DNA of 64,000 nucleotides. Origin: Endothia cerciana (lineage: Eukaryota > Ascomycota > Sordariomycetes > Diaporthales > Cryphonectriaceae). Shown here one piece after another: positions 22,796-33,950 of the stretch. The stretch's first letter is position 1. Each line of letters opens with the position of its first letter. A program made the translations under genes and the position numbers. The notes beneath the pieces are model-generated. The model was not told the DNA's origin. It was given only the letters and a program-made list of their open reading frames with translations, and searched no databases. The stretch covers positions 1-64,000 of the forward strand of contig JALRMH010000086.1 in assembly GCA_026119935.1 (NCBI GenBank), given 5' to 3'.

Positions 22796-23048
22796 TAAGT
22801 GACAGTTACTAACAAGAGCGGTGCCAAAGTGTAAGTTCTTGAATACGGAAACGTACAAGTCCCGATAAGAGTGCAAGTGTTCACTGCCTTTGAGGCTATT
22901 CAGGTGTGTATCAAATGAACACTTAGATTGTTAACTCTAACCCTGGGTTATATAATTCCCGTTGGTTGTCCGACATTGGGTCGGGACACCTTCTGGTCCC
23001 TTGTTCGCGGGGCCTGTTCCGTGACCTGCATGTTGAATGAGTCATAAC
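22796..23048 (-). repeat. LTR fragment with internal deletion
   Basis: The block contains CTAACAAGAGCGGTGCCAAAG, the GTGTTCACTGCCTTTGAGGC stretch and the outer end TGAGTCATAACAC, but the middle with the paired palindromes is deleted. It belongs to the same family as 57373-57813, in the same orientation. Confidence 0.75.
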
Positions 23049-23139
23049 ACGGGCCTTCCTCCTACGATTACGCATGTACAAACAGCAGAGTGAGTGAGTC
23101 ATGCCATCTGTGAACCTAAGAAATAACGGACGGTAATCG

Positions 23140-23995
23140 ACATAATTCGTCAGCCCTCCCCCCCCAACAGCGCAGCTCGCCTGCATCGCTGATAGGGAGC
23201 TCACAGGCTGTGCGGTGTATTGCAGAATATATTATAACTCTCTTCTAAAGAATAGCAAACAGAATTTGAGCAACTGGTTGAATGCCAATGTATCAAGAAC
23301 GCAATGAAATAATTCTGAGAGATTCTGCAAGGCTTTGTAACAGAGTTCTAGTAAGTGGACGATTATGCAGATGCATCTCTGTCCTATAAGGGCCTTGCTA
23401 GCAACGACCAACGGGTATATGTAAAGCAAAAAGCTGACCAAGGATAAAAATTGCATAGCTAGGATACTCCGAAGTACTAGAGATGTACCTTCTTTTTGCT
23501 GATTAGCTGTGACGCTCTCTAGGCTAGAGTATAGTGAGACTTGCTACCACCCCTGTGTGTTGGGGCAATTCCGCTGCTCTGCAAGACAAGGGGATATTGT
23601 TGTGCATACCAACTTTATTTCTGCATTTCTGAAGACACTTTCTCTGCACACATCCATAGATCACTTGTGCACTTGATATCTTTTGACCTGGGCTAACTCT
23701 CTATAGAAACACTTCCGTGTCTCGCCCTTTCTCGAGCACCTAAAAAATGCATTCCGTCCACTTGCGTAACACTCGGTCGCGCCCATGAGCTTCAATGGAG
23801 GCTGAGCATATAATGTGAGTGGGGCTTGCCTTATAAAAACAGGGGTGACAGCAAGGCTCCAGCTGCTGATGCCTAAGAAGCTAGCAGCCAATCAACGCTG
23901 ATCAAATACGTACCTCCTATACCTGGTCTAATTTCTGGAAATAGAATATTGGCTTATAGTGCTAGGGCCTTCCGCGCAATATCATACAATGTACT
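23140..23995 (-). repeat. Dispersed gene-bearing repeat R2, best-preserved copy
   Basis: On the minus strand this block includes a 76-codon frame (23891-23661: WSLAVTPVFIRQAPLTLYAQ, then ECYASGRNAFF, then GETRKCFYRELAQVKRY). The outer part recurs at 43590-43825 (landmark GATATTGCGCG, AGCCTTGCTGTCACCCCTG). The inner part recurs, heavily C-to-T changed, at 36041-36670 and 16735-16880. The upstream frame at 23990-23930 reads YDIARKALA and is also present at 43621. This is a multi-copy coding unit of unknown class. Confidence 0.7.
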
Positions 23996-24244
23996 AACCA
24001 ATGAGTCACCCAACATAGCCAATCATAGTCAGCACTAGCGCTGACCCGTTAATCACAAGAGAATCATTGGCCGATAAGAAAGCTCCCTGACCTGCAGGCC
24101 ATCCAATAACGATTTTCCCTCTACGCGCTGACGCTGCAATTCTGCATCGCGTCCACGCCCCAGTTGTACATATCGAATGGCCGATAACATCCAAAGATAA
24201 GACTATCAGAACTAGGGTTTTGCTTATTTATCAGCTATTACCGA

Positions 24245-24635
24245 TCAAGATCTTCGATGAATTAATTCATCGTTTTTCGGCGCCGGCATCAGGAGTGGCG
24301 AAACAAAATCAGCCAACGCGATGTAATATTCTGGGCTGCAATACAGGGCAAATATTGCGTACCGGAGAGAGGGTTCGTACCAGATGAGAGCGTCTTTCTC
24401 GAGGCGAGTACCGGCCAGAATAACCTTCTCAGACTCTCGAGTAAACTGGGAAGCATTATGCAAGAAGTAGGCCTTGCAGTGGGTGAGGAATCCCTGGAGA
24501 GTTTTCTGAGTGCCATCGTATATTGCTGGTTTATCTATCTTGTAGGGTTTGTTAGTTACGACCGGGGCAGGTGTAGTACTTCCTTGGGCTCGCGGCCTGC
24601 GAACTTGTTCCTGGAGTTCTGCTATAGCAGTCCTG
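24245..24635 (-). pseudogene. Gypsy-type gag fragment
   Basis: The minus strand encodes KPAIYDGTQKTLQGFLTHCK, then ILAGTRLEKDALIWYEPSLR, which match the gag frame at 56710-57312 almost word for word. The frame then diverges and ends at 24245. It lacks the gag N terminus and everything beyond the first core block, so it is a remnant. Confidence 0.8.
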
Positions 24636-24639
24636 GATC

Positions 24640-24832
24640 ATCTGGATCGCTGGCGAGTCTGGCGATCCATAGTGTGAGGCTCGCTGTATCGCTGGCGAGT
24701 TTAGCGATCCTCCCTCCTTTACAACCCTAACCCTGGGTTATGTAATTGCTGCTGCTTGTCTGATGTTGAGTCGTGACACCTGGTCCCTTGTTGGCGGGGC
24801 CTGTTCTGTGACCTGCATGTTGGATGGGTCAT
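24640..24832 (-). repeat. LTR fragment joined directly to gag
   Basis: The outer LTR end (GGGTCATAACA near 24815-24828) and the paired palindromes (24644-24668 and 24686-24710) are present, but the inner LTR half and leader are gone, so LTR sequence abuts gag. A deletion within an ancestral element explains this. Confidence 0.75.
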
Positions 24833-25158
24833 AACAACCTTTCATTCATATCTTACTTATTTATTCGTGCTCAACCTTACTCAGACTATGGTTGAGAAAC
24901 CCTGCAAGACCTTAGAGTCAATCCAGCCGGAGCTTTCTTCTCACTCGTGGGGAACCTATTGTTCTTTATTTTCCCAGTTTCAGCTCACAGCAGCCTCGTA
25001 TCGCTATCCTTGGGGACTTCGAATCGCTGGATGGCTAAAAAAGAACTAATACGATACAAATCGGGCTCAGTGTGGCTTAGAATTAGAGTCAGTATAACAA
25101 CTGCATCATTGTATATCATTGTCTATGAAACAGATTTGGAGCTCCAGCATCAAATGTG

Positions 25159-26975
25159 CTAAATTCCATCCTTCCGTGCCCTCTTTCTGCTACGATCTGC
25201 TTGCTGAGTCGCTGGCAGCTGAGCATGCGATTGGCTCTCCTGCTGCTGTGACACTGCTTGGTAAGGAAAGCTGGATGTTTCTGACCAATTGTTATTAAAG
25301 CGGCTGAAACTTGCATTGGTGCTTGTTGCTTGAGATTGAGTCCGATGCTGCTGGCTGGCTAGGCGCGAGTTTGGTGGGAACTGACCATGAGAGTAATACG
25401 CTTCATCTCTCTGGAAGTAAGAACCCGTATCTTTTTCGTGCTTCTTGAACTTCTGGTCGACTTCCCGAATTGCTTCCTGCAGGTAACCGGCAAGCTCTCC
25501 AACTCCGTAGCCATACAGAATTTGCGTGAATATAGCCACAACTTCTTTCCGCTTGGGTGGGCTATAAGCTGTCCAGTAGTCTTCGTATGTAAATTTCAAG
25601 GGGTAATCTTCGCGGATAGGATCATCCAGGTCTTGTTGGTCGTAATAATTCCTCTCTGTACTGGAGGCTGGATCGGAGCTAATGCGACAAGCTCGATGAA
25701 TTCGAATCTTAATGCCTTCCGATGTCGCAACTACAGAGAAGAATCTGACTTTGTCGAAGAAGAGATTCACAAAATCTTCCCCCTTTCCATTATCAGCTTC
25801 TCTGAAAAACTCGTACATATTGTGCAGAGCCTGACTCGCATTGTTGAGGCTTTGGGCGCCGCTAACAATGTCGACGACGCTTATACTGCTCCTTTTTGCC
25901 TCGACTGTCAGAAAGTGGAAAGCCCGGTCACTATAGGGCGGGTCAATCCCCTCGTAGCATACCAGCCTCTGTGTTGCGTCGGGGAACACCTTCCAGTTCG
26001 TGCCTGCAGGGAATAGGCTCTTCCGTCGAAACGCCACAGCGAGGTCTGGTTTCGGCTGTGTGAGGAAATTTTCCAGCTTTCGCGCGGCCATTGTAGGCAT
26101 AGGTGGGCATTCCCAGGTGCCTTCGACAGCAAAATCAAGCATTGTCATGCTAGGTTCTCCCTTTCCGTATATCAGCCGGTACCGGTCAATCATGGATATC
26201 AGCAATATTCGCTGAAAGGTAGGTTCCTGAGAGTGGTGTGTGCATTTTCCCCTGTCCAGGTCCCAGAGGCTGTCGTTGTAGGCCTTTTCAACCGGATCTT
26301 CCTCATCGTTCTCGAGCGGCAGCGACTTGATCTCATCAAGGCGTGCATCCTGACTCTGTGAGGGTGACAAGGCAACATTGCGATAATCGAGTCCTCGCTG
26401 GAACTCTTTGATGTTTTTGGAAGCAGAGAAGCAAGCTATTCTCGCAATGAGCCCAGGATCCGGCAGAATAATTTCAAGAAGGTCCAGTGTCGCGTCACTC
26501 AGTGGGGCAGGTACCCAACACGTCTGTAAAAGATGTCCAGGGGATTTTCGTATCGGGAGTCAGATCCTTCTGATGTGCTTTGCCCAACGCTGGCCTCGAT
26601 GGTGTTCTCGATAGTGTTCTCGATAGTGTTCTCGGCAGCGTCCTCGACACTGTTAATGCCTGAGCGAGTGTGCGAAATTGTTTTCGCCACTTGGCCAGTC
26701 TCAACTGTAACCAATTGGGAAAGGGCTTGAGGTTCTTCTTTACTTCGTTGTGTTCCTGCTCGTCCACCTTTGCGGAGGATTTTCTCAGGGTCGAACTCCC
26801 CATCCACCACCTTGCCCGAAGCCGCTCTGGTCTTGCGGCGACCTGTAGCAGGGGCAACAAAGCCTGGACGCTCCATGTCCTTCTTTGAGGCTTGGCTGAG
26901 TACGCTCTCGCGGTTGGCTATCGATGGATGCGTTTTGTCCTCACTTGTGATAGCTGCTCTCGTCCTTGCTCGCAT
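25159..26975 (-). pseudogene. PD-(D/E)XK nuclease-like fungal protein with a frame break
   Basis: The C-terminal frame (to 25159) is long and conserved-looking. It has PDLAVAFRR, then TQRLVCYEGIDPPYSDRAF, then the catalytic-like FLTVEAKRSS, then SGAQSLNNASQALHNMYEFF. The Asp of PDL and the E-A-K suggest a PD-(D/E)XK fold; the arrangement resembles an uncharacterised fungal domain I recall. A basic, Gln-rich tail ending RKRARKDGI may be a nuclear signal. Upstream, 26975-26495 encodes a disordered N terminus with a 12-bp repeat giving ENTI units, ending NPLDIFYRRVGYLP. The two frames differ by one register near 26495-26525. Either a small indel broke the gene, or an intron using the good acceptor TTTTACAG (26531-26524) joins them with a donor I could not identify. 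Confidence 0.6.
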
Positions 26976-27002
26976 GTCCTTGGTCAGCTTTAACGATTCC
27001 TA

Positions 27003-27299
27003 GTTGTGATTATAACACTGCTGGTGCTAAAAACAAAGCTATAACTTACCTTTTCAATGGCTCCGGCATCCTGGCTCTGTAGGCATAGGGAGAGGCCTAA
27101 CTCCAAAGTACTTGATTTAAAATCCTTATAAAAAGGCTCCAGGCTGTCGGTTGGAACCAATACATTTAATGCAGCTTGACTGACACAGCAGCCATTTTGC
27201 CTGCAGATGGTGGTAGGATGCAGGGCATAACTCTTTTTTTTGCATATATCCATGCAGACCGAGGAGAATCATCAATTCTGCGTGTCCAAGACTCTGGTG
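27003..27299. other. No clear gene
   Basis: An 87-codon minus frame (27253-26990) overlaps this stretch without a recognisable domain. Its 3' end reaches the promoter of the nuclease-like gene. Confidence 0.25.
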
Positions 27300-27765
27300 A
27301 CTCATAAATCCTTACAGGTACCGCATATAGTGCGCTCCATAGCCAGATTTCGATAAGAGCTGTAGTAATCCGAAGATGCGAAAGTTCTCATGTCGTCCTG
27401 CATCATCATACATACTGCTGTCAGCTATATAAAGCACCCGCCGACTCAGCCTACTAGCTATCGCATAACAGGAACAGACTATACTCGTACTCTTGATTAA
27501 ATTATTTCTTCTATTATGTTCGCTTTCTCTATTCATAAGCCCGAACAAAAATCACATAACCACTCCAGCGAATGCTACTGTGACTCATCACCTATGAATC
27601 TGAAAAGTCATCTTCAGCGGTAACACAAGGAGTTTGAATGATCGTAAAGCATATCCTCCGGCGTGGTGGGAGGCGCATCCATCTGAGCCGGATAGTGCTT
27701 TTCCCTATATCCGATTTGTCGATCGGCTCCGCGTGCTAGCTCAACACTGAAAATGGGTAACCCAG
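27300..27765 (+). repeat. Dispersed repeat R3, copy 1
   Basis: The part from about 27485 matches 44715-45008 in direct orientation (landmarks TTGATTAAATTA, ACAAGGAGTTTGAATGATCG, GCCGGATAGTGCTTTTCCCT). The second copy has about 25 extra bases near 44885-44910. The upstream portion contains the LTR-like word AGTAATCCGAAGAT. Confidence 0.8.
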
Positions 27766-27932
27766 TGAGCCTTACCTGACCGATTTAAGATGGAAGGCAT
27801 CAGATACTTGCGATGAGTCATTCTGCCAGCGACTACCATCGGATGGCCTCAAGTCAGCTATATACCATTTAAAGCCATCAATATATGCATGTACCTGAGA
27901 TAATAGTTTAGACGATTACCGTTCTAGCCTAG

Positions 27933-28247
27933 CTATTCTTCTTTGCAGAACTTCCTCAAAGCAGCTGGGACGAATTCCTTTCCTCCATCCAGCTTGATCC
28001 ACTTCATTGTTCTCTGGGTTCCTAACAGTCCCTTGATGCTATCCAGGACCTCATTCTTCTTGGTTCCGAATCCAACGATCTTATATCGCGTGGCATTGTC
28101 GATTATCAGGTAATTCCGATAAATTACTACAGGGGCACGGTCTGAAGATATAGAGAGAGGTCCAAAGTTCAAGATATGCCAAGCTTGTTGAAAGACTATT
28201 TTGTAACAATCTATCGAAGTGGATAAACCGACTGCTTTAGTCGACAT
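27933..28247 (-). pseudogene. Copia-type integrase core fragment
   Basis: The frame contains YLIIDNATRYKIVGFGTKK, a short spacer, then MKWIKLDGGKEFVPAALRKF. This fits the first two catalytic Asp positions of the copia integrase core (IDNATR and KLDGGKEF). The glutamate of the DDE triad is not reached because the frame stops. It is an isolated remnant flanked by gypsy sequence, so the two element types are interleaved here. Confidence 0.6.
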
Positions 28248-28484
28248 TGTTAAATTTTCGACATGACCCAGGTATCTGCATCTTCAAAGAGCTTGTGCCT
28301 CGCATGTACGCTGCTTTTTAATATGACATTCTAGCGATAGCTGCTAGTCTATAAACAGATGTGGTTGATTCTGTGGCTCGTCAACTTGTGCCGGGGTATC
28401 TTGTGTCGATAGTTGTCCGTGCGTAGGCTGAGCAGGTTGATCTTCCTGTCGTGGCTGTGATATTGTCGGATTTTGTGGAGTCCG

Positions 28485-28735
28485 TTATTTGATTGCTGGG
28501 CACCCCGCCGGTTCCGCGAGTAGTCGTGCTTGGTGGCGTGTCGTGACGTAGACGCGCACGATCGGGTCAGTCATCTGGTCGAGGGGCTCGGAAGGTTGCC
28601 TCGCTTCCTCCTTTGTAGGTAGACGGGACAAAGCGTCAGCATTGACGTGTTTTGCCCGGCCGGTGGAAGATCTCCAGGTTGTGGGCGAAACGATTGAGGA
28701 AGAGACGCCATTTAATAATACACCGAATATTGTGC
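28485..28735 (-). pseudogene. Gypsy RNase H end fragment, frameshifted
   Basis: The minus strand reads CIIKWRLFLNRFAHNLEIFH, then RPGK, then after a one-base shift HVNADALSRLP. This is the end of the Ty3/gypsy RNase H region, which typically ends with a HRPGK-x-N-x-ADALSR motif. The frame then runs through an acidic linker to a stop near 28490. The frameshift lies at about 28655-28662. Confidence 0.7.
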
Positions 28736-28744
28736 GGAAGGCAG

Positions 28745-28825
28745 TTCGTTGACGTGTGGATCGATGGGATCGATGTCGAGCCTATCGATCCGTCCCTCGA
28801 TGGGATAGATGTCGAGTTCATCTGA
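28745..28825 (-). repeat. Small LTR fragment with the palindrome pair
   Basis: It contains the LTR-type palindrome with arms GGATCGAT and ATCGATCC (28767-28791) and a decayed second unit (28801-28815), as in 57632-57700. It marks the edge of the gypsy fragment. Confidence 0.6.
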
Positions 28826-28924
28826 TACAGAGCTGCAAAATTGGGCTAAAGAGGCAAATAGCCCAGCAGAGGCGATGGGCTTATCTTGTCACCTCAGCAC
28901 ATCATTCAGTCAACACCAATCAGC

Positions 28925-29295
28925 TGCAGTCCTTCAGCCTGACATTACCATTCCATCCCGCAGCAATCTACGCCCCTATCCCAGTCACAAAGGGCAATAC
29001 TTCTGCCATTTCCTTCCTACCTCCTTTTGCCCAGTCCGATGCGCAAATTACAGTCTCTGCCGGGTTCTCGCGGCCGTTACTCGCCGGCACAAATCGCTCG
29101 CTTCTGCATGCGAGCATGCTGGGGCTCTTGAACAAGAACACGGTCGACGCGGATGAGGCATTCAAGAGCACCATGCAGGCGTTCAGCGATGTGGTCGCTG
29201 CGAGGACCTTTGACGCGGACGGGCTCTGCCAGGGAATGCCCTTTATTTGGCAGGCGTTGGATCCCAACGTCGCGACTTATTCTGCTGCTATCTAG
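28925..29295 (+). CDS. Probable C-terminal fragment of an unidentified protein
   Basis: The plus frame from about 28925 (FHPAAIYAPIPVTKGNTSAI, then RSLLHASMLGLLNKNTVDAD, then GMPFIWQALDPNVATYSAAI) has ordinary protein composition and ends at 29295. Its start lies in the LTR fragment, so the longer frame from 28756 is a chance fusion. I could not assign a family. It is most likely a gene truncated by element insertion. Confidence 0.4.
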
Positions 29296-29474
29296 AATGG
29301 GCAGGGGAAAACTGAGCATTCTCGTTCCTTCCTCCCTCTCCACTGACTTTCACCTGAAATGGATTGTAATGTTCGCTTCCAATTATAGCAACCAGTACAG
29401 CCTCAGAAATATCACAAAACTGCTGAACACAACTATACAAATTTTATGCTGCTCTACATCCAACCTGAGAAACT

Positions 29475-29544
29475 AAGCAGATTGGAACTCGACTATTACA
29501 GAGATAAATAAGATCTCTGTAATAGTCGAGTTCCAATTCTGCTT
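29475..29544. repeat. Long perfect hairpin
   Basis: A 25-bp arm (29481-29505) is exactly inverted at 29513-29537 with a 7-base loop. With a single bulged T the pairing extends to AAGCAG (29475-29480) and CTGCTT (29539-29544), 31 bp in total. It lies between the truncated gene and the ABC transporter 3' end. Confidence 0.95.
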
Positions 29545-29689
29545 GGGCCGCTTGCTTGTCTTGAAGACCATCGCCAAACCGTAGCTTGAATCCGCTTGCC
29601 TTGCGTGGAATGCTGCTTACATCTAACAGCTATTGATATGCTACGCATTGATATAATGCGTAAAGCCATGTACAGGACAACGGACCTAT

Positions 29690-32318
29690 CTACCATGCGG
29701 CCGAGCCATCGAGCAATTCTTCTACGGTAATCTCAACTTTCTTCTTACCAAGATGCTTGCGCCAAAGACCCGCGTAATCGCCATCTTCCTTCTCCAAGAG
29801 GGATTCATGTGTGCCGGTTTGGACAACTTTGCCCCCTTTCCCGAGCACAATGATCTTGTCAGCCTCCTTGACAACCGACATCAGGTGCCTATAGATGTAA
29901 GCATAGGAAGACAGAGACAGAGACAGAGAGACGGAGTTTAGCTTACGAGACCATTATCACCGTACGGCCCGCAAAGACCAAGTCCGCAGATGCCTTGATC
30001 GCAGCCGCGTTCTCTCCGTCGAGGGAGGCTGTTGGCTCGTCTAGCAATACAATTTCGGGCTTTGCGATAAGAATTCGGGCCCATAGGAGGCGCTGCTGCT
30101 GACCGCCGGAAAGGGTGCTGCCCTGGAAGTTAGCTGCTATCTCCCAGTCTCCCCGATCGGAATCACGCACCTAGCGTCCGATTTGTATCGCCCATCACGG
30201 GCTAGGATATCATCATGAAGTTTCGCTTTCCGACAGGCTTTATAAATCTCTTCATTGGTAGCCAAGGGCTTTATATATCGGACGTTGAACAGGATAGACT
30301 CCTTAAAGATGCCACTGCTCGAGACTTGAGGCATTATTCCGATATGTGTCCGAAGCCTAGTGGTATTTGGTTTCAAGTCAGTCTTCTATATTATATCACA
30401 AGTGTAGTATAACATACGAGTCCTATGTTAGGTCTGCGATATCCGTGCTATTAATAATGATAGTACCTGCAGCAGTATTTCTAATCTGTATGATAAAGTC
30501 GAGTATTGTCGATTTACCTATGCTAGACAGTCTAATGATAGTAGTAGTCTTGCCTGTAGGGAATTCGAGGTTTAGGTCTTTAAAGATAGTTTTGTCGCCG
30601 AAGCAGATCTTGATATTATAAAAGGCTATATTGTGCTAGTAAGGCTTGAGTGTCCCGGAGCTCTTAATAATAGTCAGCTCTATTACCAGGATGCAGCGCA
30701 AGCAGGTAGTAGTGTAAAGATCCTTAATTATTATATATAGGATATCGATAATAAACAGCAAGAGACCTATTAGAAGAGCCTAATAACTATAAAAGGCTAC
30801 TAGGCTTCTTGCTATACTATTATCTATAAGGACGATTTGAACGACGACTAGCAGTGTAGCAGCTTAATAGCTATATTAAAGAATAAAATCTAAGCACTAG
30901 TTGAAAGCTTAGCTAACAAGGCTTATAAAGCAGCGTTTCTGTCTCAGCGCTGCTTTCTCTATTGCAAATATCTTCGTCTTATTAGCTGCTTAATTATACT
31001 GCGCTACTATTATCTATACACGCACTCTATTATTAAAATATTATTTTATCTTCTATCTTACTATATAATTCTTATTCTCTATAGATATAATAATATTAAT
31101 AGAGTATTACGCGTTAAGAATATATAATAATATAATATAAGTTAGGACTAGAGTAACACGCTGCTTATAGCTAGAAAATACTTAAATAGCAGCGCTAATA
31201 AATATAATAATCTTAAGCATAGCTTAGAATGCAATAAAGTCTAGTATACTTATAATATACTCGCCGAACTAGACAGCCTTAATAATATTAGTAAAGTGCT
31301 GCTTATTATAATAGGCTGCGTCAAGCTTCATTAAGTATCTATAGATATTGTTATCTCTCTTTATATTCTAATAGAGTTCAACGTCTAACTACAGGTAGTC
31401 TTTTAAGATACTAGCAACTATTTTAGATGTAAGGAAGTTAAGTATAAATATAGCTATTAGCAGAAGCTAGACTAGGGCTAAGCTCTGCTATATAGAGCTT
31501 TCAATAATGCTCTCGACTAGCAAGCTCTCTAACTATAGCTTAAAGAGGGCAATGACTGTTTTAATTATAACTAACGCACCTGTGCCTAGCGTTCTTAGCT
31601 GCAAGAGACGCTAGTCCTGTAGCTATATCCACGGCTAAAAGATAGAGAATTACTTAAACCACTTCTACTTCGATCCCGCTTTAGCAATCTCTTCTTCGAC
31701 AAGCTTGAGCAGCATAGCTTTGTCTTTATTATTTGTGCTATCGTCACTGCCGTCAGTATCGTCACTATCATCTTAGGCGTCGTCGGCGTCGTCGGCTCCC
31801 GGCTCGTTTTCGTGTAAAGCGGTATATCCCTCTCTGTCTCGCATGCCAGTCTATATAAATAAAGAAATCAGCCTGATAAATATAATAGATCTATAGATCG
31901 AGATTGTCATGCTACAGACTATAGCCGGCGTGATCAGGGCAGATGTTATCATCACGCTGTATATAGCAAATGAAAAAAGCTCGAACACGACTATTATAGT
32001 CCACGATAGGACAAGGTCGTACTATGGAGGCTGCTCTTTGGGCTTCCAGAGGCCGTCGAGCTGCATAATGATGCCAAAGCCGTGGATCGACGCGGGCAAA
32101 GGGATGCCGCCCCCGACCATGTTCGGCAGCCAGAACGAGACGGCGATTTCAGCCGGTGTAGCCAAAACAAGCAGGACGAAAAGTTTGAAGAATGTGTTGG
32201 CGTTACGGTCGGGCGTCTTCACCTTCATCTTCTCCAATGGCGCGATAAGATAGCATGTGAGTATGGCTACCGCTAGGACAGCCCGAGCATTATCAAGTAC
32301 CGCCGTTACGCTGGACAT
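29690..32318 (-). pseudogene. ABC transporter (exporter type, half-size), RIP-damaged
   Basis: The N terminus (32318 down to 32022) starts MSSVTAVLDNARAVLAVAIL and carries hydrophobic segments. An Asp-rich linker lies near 31760. The transmembrane region (31750-30650) can be read in one frame with many TAG codons, several at places where Trp fits (K-stop-KWFK-stop-FSIF-stop-PWI). The nucleotide-binding domain follows: decayed Walker A (SSIGKST), signature LSGGQQQR, Walker B EIVLLDEPTASLD, and the H-loop His restored by a 58-bp intron (29946-29889). The C terminus ends ITVEELLDGSAAW. A frame shift lies near 30160. The order of parts fits an ATP-driven export pump. The gene is clearly dead in the middle, while both ends are clean. 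Confidence 0.8.
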
Positions 32319-32359
32319 GGTGCCGGCGCTGAATTCGAATCCACGATGATGTGTTTGAT

Positions 32360-32580
32360 GATTTCCTATCTATCCCAGAACTTTGGTGTCGAGGTGTCTG
32401 GGCTGAGGTGTCTGGGCTGGGTTCTTTTCTGGCAGGGACTGCTCGATCTTCCGAGACTTCGCACAGCGACTATGAAGCAAGCGCGGAACTCAAGGATAAA
32501 AGGGGCATTGGTTGCATAAGAGCTAGAGTCTCATCGCTGGATCTTGTCGGCCATTCGACTGGGGGCCGTAGAAGAAAATT
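32360..32580. other. Short stretch without a clear gene
   Basis: A 105-codon plus frame (32351-32668) spans this stretch and the next repeat, so it is probably a chance frame. Nothing else is seen. Confidence 0.25.
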
Positions 32581-32589
32581 GTTATTGGA

Positions 32590-32900
32590 CGGCTTTTTCG
32601 AATGGTGGGTAGCGGATGAGTCACTTGCAATGACTGAACTACTGTCTCGGAAAATCTACAAGGGGTAGCAGTACAGGCGCTTGTATAATGCAAGAATAAT
32701 CTGCATGGAAGGAGGTTGTGAGTAGGATGCTCAGTTTGGAGGTGGTCAGATATTTATTACTCATAATATTACACAGGCCACCAACATCAACTATCGTAAG
32801 TCGACTATAGCCGGATAATCTGCTTGATAGGCTGATGGTGGAGCATGGGTGTCCTAGGCTATGTACGGCAAATAATCACGGAATTTGACGACTTTGCGAG
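32590..32900 (-). repeat. Dispersed repeat R4, copy 1 and neighbour
   Basis: The first 55 bp match 21665-21715. From about 32715 to 32900 the sequence is the reverse complement of 35500-35690 and 44262-44402 (landmarks GATGCTCAGTTTGGAGG, GTAAGTCGACTATAGCCGGA). A short piece also occurs at 39790-39825. Confidence 0.8.
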
Positions 32901-33250
32901 GAGGCGACAATAGGGCAACTTGTGAGAGAGTCCAGTCCATATTGTTTTGAATCTCGAGGTAGACTAATAGTGTGAGATGGGCTGAGAATGTTGGAGCTAT
33001 GAACTGAGAATAGGGACGACTGCGGTCTGTATATGCTCGGGCGTAAGCTATCTTGCAACTGCTAACAGTATCATTTCAGTCCGCTTTCTATCTAGTATTA
33101 TCAAGGCAGCGCTAGCTACGGAGTTAAAGGTATCTGTACCTACCAAGTCTAATTATCTACTTATCTCTTAACAATATCTGAGTATTAATAGTCTTTGTAA
33201 ATATCGAGCATAGTTATGCCCAAGGACATGCTATCAATAAAGGGTAGACT

Positions 33251-33950
33251 TTAGAATAAGGAGCGTCCCTCTTGTTTGTGAAGCACGCTACAGATGAACC
33301 AACTCCGCCGGATATATATAGCGACGAAAGAGAGTATGCGCATTCCCAGGGCCTCTAGATGATTATATACTTTCAGGAAGTGGTTGATCGATAATGAGTA
33401 TAGGGGTTCTATTGAAAATTGATCTATAAGTTGATCGATTCGTGACCTAAGCATCCGAACGTCACAAGCGCTTACACTATCTGCCGACATTGTTCCAAGG
33501 GGTGTTAAGGCTATCTTCCACATGTCTACTTCTACTATACATGCTGCTGGATGATCAACGACTTCAGATTCAAGTGTTCGCCTGTCCTTTGAAAAAAAGT
33601 AGAAGCTTGAGAGATTTGCGAGCATATGTTATAGAATATAAATCTCAGGATAGTATTCAGTCTCGAATGTTTCCTGAAATATAAGCTACTGGTATTCTAA
33701 CATAGTAGTTTTCTATTTCTAAGAAACTCTTTGAGCTTTGTCCCCTCCTTTTCTGTACAGAATGAATGAGTCTTTTCCCTTAGCCCCTTCCAAAAAACCC
33801 TTACTCACACCATCCTCATCAGGGTACTCATCTCGCAACATAAGAGAAGTGCAAGCCCTGCCAGAATGATGCTTATAAGCCTAAAAATGACGTCGTAATT
33901 TGAGACTCTGTGATCAATCCTGCTTAGGGTAGAGCTATAAGTCCTGGGAA
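33251..33950 (-). repeat. Dispersed repeat, inverted copy of 11158-11580
   Basis: From about 33440 to 33950 the minus strand follows 11158-11580 in order. A 124-codon minus frame (33625-33251) overlaps the end of the match and shows no domain. The copy is partly decayed. Confidence 0.75.

Noticed and set aside
28756..29295. Full 179-codon frame as one gene
   Set aside because: Its first 50 codons are LTR-derived; only the later part has gene-like composition.
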